A DNA stretch of 57,755 nucleotides, taken from positions 1 through 57,755 of the forward strand of contig PFUL01000072.1 in assembly GCA_002790095.1 (NCBI GenBank), given 5' to 3'. Positions 51,026-57,755 of the stretch are shown here, in pieces. Position 1 is the stretch's first letter. The number at the start of each line of letters is the position of its first letter. The translations under genes were made by a program, and so were the position numbers. This DNA comes from Elusimicrobia bacterium CG_4_9_14_3_um_filter_62_55 (lineage in GTDB: Bacteria; Elusimicrobiota; Elusimicrobia; UBA1565). A model generated the notes under the pieces. That model made no database searches. It had not been told where the DNA came from and was given only the letters and a program-made list of their open reading frames with translations.

Positions 51026-51868
51026 ATGGCCCGCCGACCCCGAATCCACTTCCCCGGAGCGATCTATCACGTCGTTACTCGCGGAATCGATAAAAAGCCC
51101 GTTTTTCTCGACCGCGCCGACTATGAAAAAATGTTCCAAATCATCGCCACCGTCCGAGACGAAGAAGGCGCGAAACTCCTCGCAGCCGCTTTGATGCCGA
51201 ATCATCCCCATCTCTCATGGCGGGTATCCCAATCCCCGCTGTCGCGCATCATGCACCGCATTTTAACGTCGTACTCAACGTACTTTAACAAGCGGTACGA
51301 CCACTCCGGCTACGTTTTTCAAGGCCGGTATAAGTCCTATCTCTGCGTCGACCAATCCTATCTCGTGACCCACATTCGCTATATCCATCAAAATCCACAG
51401 CGTGCCGGGCTCGAAAAATCGCTTGGGGAATGGCCCTGGACCACGCACGCGGATTATCTCGGAACCTCCAAACGACCGCTCGCCGACGCGGAAGTCGGGC
51501 TTTCCTTCTTCGGCCCTGATCTAAAAAGCGCCCGAAGGCGTTACCGGAATCTCGTGGAGCAGCCCGTCACGGAGGACCCGCTCCAATCCTATGCGATGGT
51601 GGAATTGGAAGAGGACACAACGCCGCTCATTCGACAAGAAATTTCCGACCCGGTTTCCCTTGTGAAAATCGCCGCCGCAGTCGCGGCGAAGCGCGGAATC
51701 GCCGCGAATCTTATCGGCTCGGGTTCACGGCGCAGAGAAATCGTCGCCGCCAAACGAATCTTTGTCGGAGAAGCGATCCTCTCGGGCCACTCGACACGAA
51801 GAATCGCAGAGTTCCTCGACTGCACCCTCGCGAACGTCAGTTTACTGCTGCACTCGCGGGTTCAATAA
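51026..51868 (+). CDS. REP-associated tyrosine transposase (Y1/HUH, IS200-like)
   Basis: 280 aa from ATG 51026. The N-terminus RIHFPGAIYHVVTRGIDKKPVF and the HUH pair in MPNHPHLSW identify a Y1 transposase, with the catalytic Tyr expected in HIRYIHQNPQRAGL. The C-terminal ~100 residues contain a helix-turn-helix region as in RAYTs. The protein looks intact. RAYTs mobilise REP palindromes via single-stranded DNA. The start is chosen at the conserved MARRPR; 15 upstream codons are in frame but unlike the family. Confidence 0.9.
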   Translation: MARRPRIHFPGAIYHVVTRGIDKKPVFLDRADYEKMFQIIATVRDEEGAKLLAAALMPNHPHLSWRVSQSPLSRIMHRILTSYSTYFNKRYDHSGYVFQGRYKSYLCVDQSYLVTHIRYIHQNPQRAGLEKSLGEWPWTTHADYLGTSKRPLADAEVGLSFFGPDLKSARRRYRNLVEQPVTEDPLQSYAMVELEEDTTPLIRQEISDPVSLVKIAAAVAAKRGIAANLIGSGSRRREIVAAKRIFVGEAILSGHSTRRIAEFLDCTLANVSLLLHSRVQ

Positions 51869-51902
51869 CTTGAACAACTTGAACAACTTGAGGACCGACC
51901 CC
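51864..51902 (-). repeat. REP-like element, right end of RAYT unit
   Basis: On the minus strand it reads GGGGTCGGTCCTCAAGTTG, TTCAAGTTG, TTCAAGTTATT, the cleanest copy of the family. Confidence 0.88.
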
Positions 51903-51910
51903 GAATTTCG

Positions 51911-53293
51911 CTAGTTGAAGTTTTCGGCGAGGCGGCTTACGGCGTTGAGGATGTCGTACTTGGTGATGATGTCGTACTTGCCTTTGCCGAACTGAACCAT
52001 CACCGCGGGCTTGCCGCCGGAGATCATCTGCATCACCTGGTCGGCGCGGGACTCGGGACCGACCACGGGCAGCGGCTCGCGCATCGCCTCGCGCACGATC
52101 CGCTTCTTCAAATCCTTGCCGCGGAGCAAAAAGCCCATCACGTCGTCCTCGAATATCGCGCCGGAAATCTTGTTCTTCTCGAAGACGGGCAGTTGGGAAA
52201 TGTCCATATCCCGCATCGTCTGCAACGCGGCCATCAGCGTATCCTTCGGCGCCGCGTGGACGAGCTCTCCCTTCCCCTTCTTCTTCATCTTCACGATTTG
52301 GCCGACCTTCAGCCGGATGCTCTCCTCGACGTACTGATGCTCCTTCATCCACTCCTCGTTGTAGATCTTGGAGAGATAACGCATCCCTGTATCGGGAAGA
52401 AGGATCACCATCAGGTCGGTCTTCTTGAGCTTCTTGGCGACCTCGAGACCGGCCCACACGGCGGAACCGCAGGACCCGCCGCAGAACAGGCCCTCGATGC
52501 GCGCCATCTTGCGCGTCATCAAGAACGAGTCCTTGTCGGTCACCTGCAGGCATTCGTCGACGATGTCGAGATTCATCGTCGACGGGAAAATATCCTCTCC
52601 GATCCCTTCGACGACATAGGGCTCGGCCTTTCCGACGCGATTGAATTGAATCTTCTCGTAATACAGCGAGCCGATCGGATCGGCGCCGATGATCTTGATC
52701 TTAGGGTTCTTTTCCTTGAGGAACTTCGCCGTGCCGCTGATCGTTCCTCCCGTTCCCATTCCCGCGACGAAGTGCGTGATCTTTCCCTCGGTGTCCTTCC
52801 ATATCTCGGGACCGGTCGTCTCGTAATGCGTCTTCGGATTGGCCGGATTATCGTATTGATTCGGGTAGTAGGCGTTGGGAATTTCCTGGGACAGCTTTTT
52901 GGCGATCGAGTAGTAGCTGCGCGGATCCTCGGGCTCCACCGCGGTCGGACACACGATGACCTCGGCGCCGAGCGCCTTCAGGAAATTGATCTTCTCGCGC
53001 GACTGCTTGTCGGTGATCGTAAAAATCAGCTTGTAGCCTCGCTGGGCGGCGACGAGCGCGAGACCGATCCCCGTATTTCCGGAAGTCCCCTCGATGATCG
53101 TGCCGCCCGGCTTGAGCTTGCCGCGTTTTTCCGCGTCGTCGATCATCGACACCGCGATCCGGTCCTTGACCGAGCCCCCGGGATTGAAATACTCCACCTT
53201 CGCGTAAATCTTCGGCGCGAGCCCCTCGGCAAGACGATTCAGCCGCACCAAGGGCGTGTTGCCGACGGTTTCCAGGATGTTTTCGTATCTCAT
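51911..53293 (-). CDS. cbs: Cystathionine beta-synthase
   Basis: 460 aa. The catalytic half (1-325) has GNTPLVRLNRLAEG, the PLP Lys in NPGGSVKDRIAVSM, the phosphate loop GTSGNTGIGLA and GMGTGGTISGTAKFL. The C-terminal half has two CBS domains (~340-455, with PKDTLMAALQTMRD and KYDIITKYDIL), which bind adenosyl ligands in relatives. It condenses homocysteine and serine to cystathionine. The ATG overlaps the recR stop, which is an unusual linkage. With the PLP enzyme at 47114 it would complete reverse transsulfuration. Confidence 0.92.
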   Translation of the reverse strand: MRYENILETVGNTPLVRLNRLAEGLAPKIYAKVEYFNPGGSVKDRIAVSMIDDAEKRGKLKPGGTIIEGTSGNTGIGLALVAAQRGYKLIFTITDKQSREKINFLKALGAEVIVCPTAVEPEDPRSYYSIAKKLSQEIPNAYYPNQYDNPANPKTHYETTGPEIWKDTEGKITHFVAGMGTGGTISGTAKFLKEKNPKIKIIGADPIGSLYYEKIQFNRVGKAEPYVVEGIGEDIFPSTMNLDIVDECLQVTDKDSFLMTRKMARIEGLFCGGSCGSAVWAGLEVAKKLKKTDLMVILLPDTGMRYLSKIYNEEWMKEHQYVEESIRLKVGQIVKMKKKGKGELVHAAPKDTLMAALQTMRDMDISQLPVFEKNKISGAIFEDDVMGFLLRGKDLKKRIVREAMREPLPVVGPESRADQVMQMISGGKPAVMVQFGKGKYDIITKYDILNAVSRLAENFN

Positions 53294-53919
53294 AATTCCT
53301 CCGCGGAGACGGGCTCACCGGTTTCCGAAAACTCCCGGCGGCTTCGAAGCGCGCATGAAAGCGTCTGTTCGTCCATATAGTCGAGGTGTCCGCCGAGCGG
53401 AACCCCCTGGGCGATGCGCGTCACGCGCACGCCCGAATCCCGCAAACGACCGGCGAGGTAAAGCGCGGTCGCCTCTCCTTCCGTGTCCGGATCAGTCGCC
53501 AAAACGACCTCACGCAGCGCGCTTCCAGCGCTTTCGACGCGGCGCATCAGTTCATCGATGCGAATTCCTTCCGGTCCGATCCCGTGCAGCGGGGAAAGCC
53601 TGCCGTGCAGAACGTGGTACAGCCCTCGATACGCGCGGGAACGCTCCAGCGCCGCCACGTCCGCCGGCTGCTCGACCACGCAGATGCGGTTTCGATCGCG
53701 TCCCGGGTCGGAGCACAGACGACAGCGTTCGCTCTCGGTGAAATCAAGACACTCGGCGCACGGCTTCACGCGAGCCCGCGCCTCCCGGAGCGCCTGAGCG
53801 AACGCGTCGGCGTCGGCGGAAGGCATCCGGAGCACATGCGTCGTGAGGCGCTCGGCCTGCTTCGGCCCGATCCCGGGAAGCCGACGAAAAGACTGCATCA
53901 GGCGCTCGAAACTCTTCAC
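53290..53919 (-). CDS. recR: Recombination protein RecR
   Basis: 209 aa from a GTG start that overlaps the dnaX stop (GTGA). The helix-hairpin-helix has LPGIGPKQAERLTTHVL, the zinc finger is CAECLDFTESERCRLC, and the TOPRIM part has ICVVEQPADVAALE and ATDPDTEGEATALYLA. The end has ARGVPLGGHLDYMDEQTL-like IAQGVPLGGHLDYMDE. It works with RecF/RecO in gap repair. The usual ybaB gene between dnaX and recR is absent. Confidence 0.95.
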   Translation of the reverse strand: MKSFERLMQSFRRLPGIGPKQAERLTTHVLRMPSADADAFAQALREARARVKPCAECLDFTESERCRLCSDPGRDRNRICVVEQPADVAALERSRAYRGLYHVLHGRLSPLHGIGPEGIRIDELMRRVESAGSALREVVLATDPDTEGEATALYLAGRLRDSGVRVTRIAQGVPLGGHLDYMDEQTLSCALRSRREFSETGEPVSAEEL

Positions 53920-55550
53920 GATCCCGGCTTCTTCTTGACCGGGCGGGCGCGCCCGCCGAAAACGCCGAGGACCTTCTTGACGCCGCTGTCGCCGTCCGGC
54001 CCGTCTCCCTCGGAGTCGCCGGACCAGTCCGCGTCGCCCGCGCGTCCCGAGGGAGCTCCCTTTGCGGGGGCCGCGCTCTCGTCGACTTCGAAGCTGAGAA
54101 CGATCTTCTTTCCGGAAACCTCGGTCAGCACTTTTTCGATCAGGGCCTGATGCGCCTTCGCCCGGTCCCTGTTGAAGGCCTGGCCGAAGACCAAATGCCA
54201 GGGCCCGTCGCCGGAAGGGAAAAGTCGAACGGAGCCGAGCCCCGCGACGAGCGCCGGCTTTTCGCCCTCGAGGCGCTCGAGTGCGGCAGGCCACACGCCC
54301 TCGGCAACGGGGAGCCCCGCTCCCGAAGAGCGGGGCTCGGGGCCCGGGGCGGGCCGACGAACCGCGTCGGGATCGGCGGCGTGCGGGGCGACCGAAGCCG
54401 GAGGCGGCAATTCGGCGCCGCCGGCAAGCCGCCGCTCCAGCGCCTCCAAACGCGTCACGAGCGCGCGCAAATCGTACGCCGCCTCAATCATGCCGTAAAC
54501 CCCCAACTCGAAGGCGATCTGCGGGGAATCGGTGCCGCGCATCTGCTCAAGCGTCTTGTTCACGCGACCAAGCAAAAACGAAAACGTCTCCGCCGTGTGC
54601 GGCTGGGCGAGCTCCTTCCAGGCATCCTCCAGCTCGATTTCGATCCCGAGCTTGAACAGGTGGAGTTCCTGAAACCGCTCCCGCAGGTCCCGCAATAATT
54701 GGGTGGGATCGAATCCCTCTTCGGCCGCCTTCGCGATCCAAGAGGAAAGCGTCCCGGCGTCCTTGGCCAGCACCGACTCCACAAGACCCCGCTGGAGCTC
54801 CAACGGCAAGGTGCCCATCAATTCGCCGACGCCTTCGGCCGTGACCGTCCCGTCCAGGAACGCGCAGGCCTGATCGAACAGGCTCATCGCGTCGCGAAGC
54901 GCGCCGCCGGAAGCCTTTGCGATCATCGTGAGCGCCGGCGCCTCGGCCTTCACCTTCTCGGCCTTCGCGATTTTTTGGAGATACGCCGCGGTCGCCTCCT
55001 TTGAAACCGGCCGGAAGCGGAAGCGCTGGCATCGTGAGACGATCGTCGCCGGAATTTTCTGCAGCTCCGTCGTCGCTAAAACGAAAACGACATGAGAGGG
55101 CGGTTCCTCGAGGGTTTTGAGCAGCGCGTTAAACGAACTCGTCGACAGCATATGGACTTCATCGATAATGAAGATCTTGTAGCGGTCCCGGCTCGGCGCG
55201 AGAGAAACCGTCTCGATGATCATTTCCCGGATTTTATCGACCTGAGTATTGGAAGCCGCGTCGAGTTCCAGAACGTCGATCGAACCGCCCGCGGCAATCT
55301 CTTGGCAGGGATGGCACTTCCCGCAAGGCATCGGCGTGGGCCCCGTCTTGCAGTTCAGCGACTTGGCGAGCAGGCGCGCCGAGGTCGTCTTTCCGACGCC
55401 CCTGGGGCCGAAGAAGAGATACGCGTGCCCGACCTGATCCGAAGCCACCGCGTTTTTAAGCGTAACGGCCACGGCCTCCTGACCCACGACGTCTTCGAAG
55501 CGCTGAGGCCTGTACTTCCTGGCGAGTCCGACGTAAGGCGTATTGCTCAT
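53916..55550 (-). CDS. dnaX: DNA polymerase III subunit gamma/tau
   Basis: 544 aa AAA+ clamp-loader subunit. It starts MSNTPYVGLARKYRPQRFED, with Walker A GPRGVGKTTSARLLAKSLN, a zinc module CGKCHPC (plus an upstream Cys), Walker B KIFIIDEVHMLS and sensor-1 VFVLATTELQKIPATIVSRCQRF. A Pro/Gly-rich linker near residue 400-420 coincides with an 11-bp GC hairpin in the DNA. The last ~140 residues are a shortened tau-like tail. The start is ATG 55550. It leads the dnaX-recR-cbs operon. Confidence 0.95.
   Translation of the reverse strand: MSNTPYVGLARKYRPQRFEDVVGQEAVAVTLKNAVASDQVGHAYLFFGPRGVGKTTSARLLAKSLNCKTGPTPMPCGKCHPCQEIAAGGSIDVLELDAASNTQVDKIREMIIETVSLAPSRDRYKIFIIDEVHMLSTSSFNALLKTLEEPPSHVVFVLATTELQKIPATIVSRCQRFRFRPVSKEATAAYLQKIAKAEKVKAEAPALTMIAKASGGALRDAMSLFDQACAFLDGTVTAEGVGELMGTLPLELQRGLVESVLAKDAGTLSSWIAKAAEEGFDPTQLLRDLRERFQELHLFKLGIEIELEDAWKELAQPHTAETFSFLLGRVNKTLEQMRGTDSPQIAFELGVYGMIEAAYDLRALVTRLEALERRLAGGAELPPPASVAPHAADPDAVRRPAPGPEPRSSGAGLPVAEGVWPAALERLEGEKPALVAGLGSVRLFPSGDGPWHLVFGQAFNRDRAKAHQALIEKVLTEVSGKKIVLSFEVDESAAPAKGAPSGRAGDADWSGDSEGDGPDGDSGVKKVLGVFGGRARPVKKKPGS
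54312..54338. repeat. Perfect 11-bp hairpin inside dnaX
   Basis: GAGCCCCGCTC, a 5-nt loop and GAGCGGGGCTC, inside the linker-coding part of dnaX. I see no A-rich slippery heptamer just upstream on the mRNA strand, so a gamma-making frameshift like that of E. coli is not supported. Confidence 0.6.
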
Positions 55551-55645
55551 AGTGTTTAGGGATCCTCGTTCCAACGGGGAAAATGAATTTATCAAATGCG
55601 GCGTCCGATTGAAACATTCCCGACCTTTTACGGCCGCCCGTTTCC

Positions 55646-55654
55646 TGTTACACT
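55646..55654 (+). promoter_or_regulatory. Extended -10 box, leaderless type
   Basis: TGTTACACT (TGn plus TACACT) ends 6 nt before the ATG at 55661. Confidence 0.45.
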
Positions 55655-55660
55655 CTGGCG

Positions 55661-56308
55661 ATGCGCACCCCGATCCTGCTTCTCGTGTTGAGCCTAGCCG
55701 CCCCCGTCCAGGCCTCGGACCTCTCCTCCGCCCGGCTTTGGCAGGAACGCTATATGTGGGACGCTCTCCTGCAGGCCCGGGACAGAGCCGCTCGAGTTTC
55801 CGCCGATCCCCGGTTGGTCGAGGTCGTCAAACAGATCGCCTACCAGGTCGCCCAGCAGACCGCCAACCTCGGGCAAATTCACGCGTTCACCAAGGGGCAG
55901 GTCGACAACCTCGAATATGCTTTCAGCCAAAAGGACCCGGAACCCAGCCTCGCCGTCATCCAAAATAACTTCAATACCCTCTCCAAGGGCTCCGAGCAGA
56001 TTCGGAACAATCTCTTCTTTCTCACGGTCCGGCTGAGAATCGCGGCTACCCAGGCCCTTCCGGACCCTAAATTGACCGAAAACGCGAAGCTCGTCATTGC
56101 CCAGGTCCAGCAAGTCCAACTGCGCCTGAACGCCCTCTACGCGGACACTTCCGCGGTCGAACTCAAAATCCGAAAGGAAACCTGGATGGCCGATGAATTT
56201 TTCCGCTACGCCGGAATGCATCTGCTGAAAACCGTCGTTTCAGTTCAAGACAGCGTCTTCGCCGTTTACAACGCATCCTACGAACTCTACGTGCTCTCCA
56301 AAGAATGA
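55661..56308 (+). CDS. Secreted helical hypothetical protein
   Basis: 215 aa. A clear signal peptide (TPILLLVLSLAAP, cut after VQA) is followed by all-helical sequence with Gln-rich amphipathic stretches (VVKQIAYQVAQQTANLGQIHAF, ENAKLVIAQVQQVQLRLNAL) that could form a helical bundle or coiled coil. No Cys in the mature part and no known motif. It is 4 nt from the next gene, so the two are an operon of exported proteins. Divergent from dnaX. Function unknown. Confidence 0.7.
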   Translation: MRTPILLLVLSLAAPVQASDLSSARLWQERYMWDALLQARDRAARVSADPRLVEVVKQIAYQVAQQTANLGQIHAFTKGQVDNLEYAFSQKDPEPSLAVIQNNFNTLSKGSEQIRNNLFFLTVRLRIAATQALPDPKLTENAKLVIAQVQQVQLRLNALYADTSAVELKIRKETWMADEFFRYAGMHLLKTVVSVQDSVFAVYNASYELYVLSKE

Positions 56309-56312
56309 CCTC

Positions 56313-57518
56313 ATGAGAACACTGCCCGTCTTTGTCGGCCTCGCACTCGTGTCCATATTGTCCACATTCCTCTTCGCCGCTGATTCAACATCCCCCTCCT
56401 ACCAGGTGATCAACGAGGGAGAGGAGGTCAGCGTTCAGATTGTGGATCGACCGGAGCCTCGGGAACCCTCGATCGCGCTCGCGAGCCCGCTCGATAGGGT
56501 AACTCGGGACACACCCATCACAGTTCTCATGCAGCTGTACCGGGAATCCTATAAACCGGAGGATCAGGCTCGCCTGCTGGAAGCGACTGCCGGACGGCGA
56601 CCCCGGTCCCTTGCAGACTTACAAGCGCTGATGGGCCTTTTCATGAAAGAAGACCAAAACGCTCGGGCGACCGCCGAAACCAGCTTGCGCCGAATCGACG
56701 CCGAAAGGGAGAGAGGATTTGCCCCCTTCTTTTTGAACCTTCTGGAAAATGAGGATCCGGTTGTCCGTCTTTTCGGTCTAATCGGGGTCGACCGCCTGCG
56801 TCCTGAACAGGCGCTCCCCAGCCTACTCAAAACCGCACGCACTCCATTTCAACTGGAAAAACCCGCTCTCAATACCGCTCCCAGGCCCGCCAACGAATGG
56901 CTTTTCCAGTATCAGACTCTCGATGTTCTCGCTTCCTGGCAAGGCGAAAAAGTATTTGATATTGTTAATGAAAGAGTGAAAGAATCCCCGGATGTGGCTA
57001 AAGTGGCCTCAACCTGGTACTGGAAGGCGGCTCTGCCGCGCCTGCTGCGCTGGTCCCGCTCTAAAAAACGCGAGGACCAAACCCGGGCTCTCGCGGGCTG
57101 GCACGCGAATCCCCCAATTGAGGCCATTAAGTCAACGCGCGAGGCCCTGTGGGATGTTCTCGACACGGAGCGCTACCCGGTCGATATCCGGCACCAGGCG
57201 GCTCTAAAACTCGGACTCGCGGCGGACGACTCCGATCTCGATCGCCTTCTGGAACTTAGGTCGAAGATGCCTTCCGGAGAAACCCGTGTCCTCTACGATG
57301 CCGCGCTGTTTGCTTCCCGAAGCGAGCGTGCCGTGCCCATTCTGGTCGAATATGTACAGTCCCATCCGGACGCCTCCGCGCGCGCCGGGGCGTTGACTCA
57401 ATTGAGCGCGATGGTCTCCCCCGAGCGCTACCGTGAATTGCTGCGCCTGATGGCCGACTCCGACCCCGACGCCGAGAATCGTTCGCGCGCTCAAAGAACA
57501 CTGGAACTTTCCCGTTAG
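56313..57518 (+). CDS. Exported HEAT-repeat-like protein
   Basis: 401 aa with a signal peptide (FVGLALVSILSTFLFA). After ~50 residues of extended sequence the rest is helical repeats with HEAT-like features (NEDPVVRLFGLIGVDRLRPEQALPSLL in parts, DIRHQAALKLGLAADDSDLDRLL and ASARAGALTQLSAM). Such scaffolds bind other proteins or peptides. It lies 4 nt after the secreted helical gene and probably works with it in the envelope. A second, unrelated-looking HEAT protein is at 48378. Function unknown. Confidence 0.7.
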   Translation: MRTLPVFVGLALVSILSTFLFAADSTSPSYQVINEGEEVSVQIVDRPEPREPSIALASPLDRVTRDTPITVLMQLYRESYKPEDQARLLEATAGRRPRSLADLQALMGLFMKEDQNARATAETSLRRIDAERERGFAPFFLNLLENEDPVVRLFGLIGVDRLRPEQALPSLLKTARTPFQLEKPALNTAPRPANEWLFQYQTLDVLASWQGEKVFDIVNERVKESPDVAKVASTWYWKAALPRLLRWSRSKKREDQTRALAGWHANPPIEAIKSTREALWDVLDTERYPVDIRHQAALKLGLAADDSDLDRLLELRSKMPSGETRVLYDAALFASRSERAVPILVEYVQSHPDASARAGALTQLSAMVSPERYRELLRLMADSDPDAENRSRAQRTLELSR

Positions 57519-57540
57519 CGCCCTTTCCATATGGCCTTTT

Positions 57541-57549
57541 TGCTAAAAT
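57541..57549 (+). promoter_or_regulatory. Extended -10 box, leaderless type
   Basis: TGCTAAAAT (TGn plus TAAAAT) ends 6 nt before the GTG at 57556 and supports that start. Confidence 0.45.
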
Positions 57550-57555
57550 CGCCCT

Positions 57556-57755
57556 GTGCTGGCGGTCTCCGTTCTCCTTCTCCTCATCTTCGGACTCGCG
57601 ACGGCCCTGTGGGTCGCCCTAAGCCGTCTCTACGCGCTGAAAACCGCCGCGACGCGCGGATTCGAGGGAACCGCCGATCGCCCCATCTCGCCGGAGCGCC
57701 TGGATGAGCTCTTGACCATGCTTTTGGCGCTGCACGATTACGGCGTTTCGAAAAC
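57556..57755 (+). CDS. Membrane protein, N-terminal part only
   Basis: The frame opens with GTG at 57556 and runs off the window after 66 codons. It has one N-terminal hydrophobic helix (LAVSVLLLLIFGLATALWVAL) and then a soluble stretch ending LALHDYGVSK. No family is recognisable from this much. The start rests on the extended -10 box exactly 6 nt upstream. Confidence 0.55.
   Translation, partial: MLAVSVLLLLIFGLATALWVALSRLYALKTAATRGFEGTADRPISPERLDELLTMLLALHDYGVSK

Larger units (their letters stand above)
50947..51902 (+). mobile_element. RAYT transposase unit bracketed by inverted REP-like repeats
   Basis: The transposase gene is flanked by REP-like elements in inverted orientation: left 50947-50983, right 51864-51902. 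The right copy begins inside the stop codon of the gene. The unit lies between the M23 gene and the end of cbs (9 nt away). This is the known genetic layout of RAYT/TnpA-REP genes with their REP sequences. Confidence 0.8.

Noticed and set aside
54300-54400. Programmed frameshift in dnaX to make gamma
   Set aside because: The hairpin is strong, but no slippery A-run precedes it on the mRNA.
1-57755. tRNA, rRNA genes and CRISPR arrays
   Set aside because: No cloverleaf with a GTTCRANYC arm, no rRNA-like sequence and no regularly spaced repeats were found; the only tandem repeats are the 9-bp units of the REP-like elements.

Overview
The window is 57.8 kb of high-GC (roughly 60-65%) bacterial chromosome, densely coded, with many 4-nt start/stop overlaps (ATGA or GTGA). 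The gene set is that of a didermic, Gram-negative-type bacterium: an LptE-like lipoprotein, a GT9 heptosyltransferase-like enzyme, an O-antigen ligase-like protein, a class A PBP, and PilB/PilT/PilC. A short pilin with a class III-type (QGMVEY) signal, a GYF-type protein next to pilB, and SPASM RiPP genes suggest Elusimicrobiota or a neighbouring deep-branching phylum. That placement is inference; no rRNA gene is present to confirm it. No tRNA, rRNA or CRISPR array was seen.

Layout. 1-5.6 kb: unknown partial gene (-), FG-GAP-type exported protein, class A PBP, CPBP intramembrane protease. 5.6-6.5 kb: an ECF sigma factor that ends in a membrane helix and is translationally coupled to the protease, then a pilin-like peptide. 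6.6-9.3 kb: three overlapping genes for a CbiX-like, an HlyD-like and a chlorite-dismutase-like protein. 9.4-14.9 kb: GH57/DUF3536 protein, PhoH, YbeY, O-antigen ligase-TPR protein. 14.9-19.4 kb: leuS-lptE-holA with convergent rpsT. 19.5-21.8 kb: a short uvrC, an MGMT-domain protein and a DUF4254 protein. 21.8-29.7 kb (-): GT9, pilC, pilT, pilB and a GYF/TM protein. 29.8-37.1 kb (-): comEC-nadK-recN-gltX-glnS.

37.1-41.0 kb (-) is the most interesting locus: radical SAM/SPASM maturase, a 26-aa Cys-containing precursor-like peptide, ABC ATPase, ABC-2 permease and a secreted beta-repeat protein. This is a compact candidate RiPP system. Divergent from it (41.1-45.0 kb, +) are a membrane-anchored hypothetical, an NtrC-type regulator, a 57-aa histidine-kinase dimerisation-like mini-protein, two gene fragments and a lower-GC solute-binding-like protein. 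45.3-50.1 kb (-): zinc-ribbon membrane protein, a detached histidine-kinase ATPase tail, VOC-like protein, cystathionine gamma-synthase/lyase family enzyme and a HEAT-repeat protein. 50.2-51.9 kb: M23 peptidase and a RAYT transposase bracketed by inverted 9-bp-repeat elements. 51.9-55.6 kb (-): dnaX-recR-cbs. 55.7-57.8 kb: two secreted proteins and the start of a membrane protein.

Two window-wide patterns stand out. First, many first-in-operon genes carry a TANNNT -10 box, often with an upstream TGn, only 6-7 nt before the start codon and with no Shine-Dalgarno, which is the signature of leaderless transcription. Genes inside operons, or with a leader, instead show GGAGG-type sites. Second, a family of REP-like elements (GGGGTCGRTCCTCAAGTTG followed by TTCAAGTTG units) sits beside the RAYT gene and at two solo sites.
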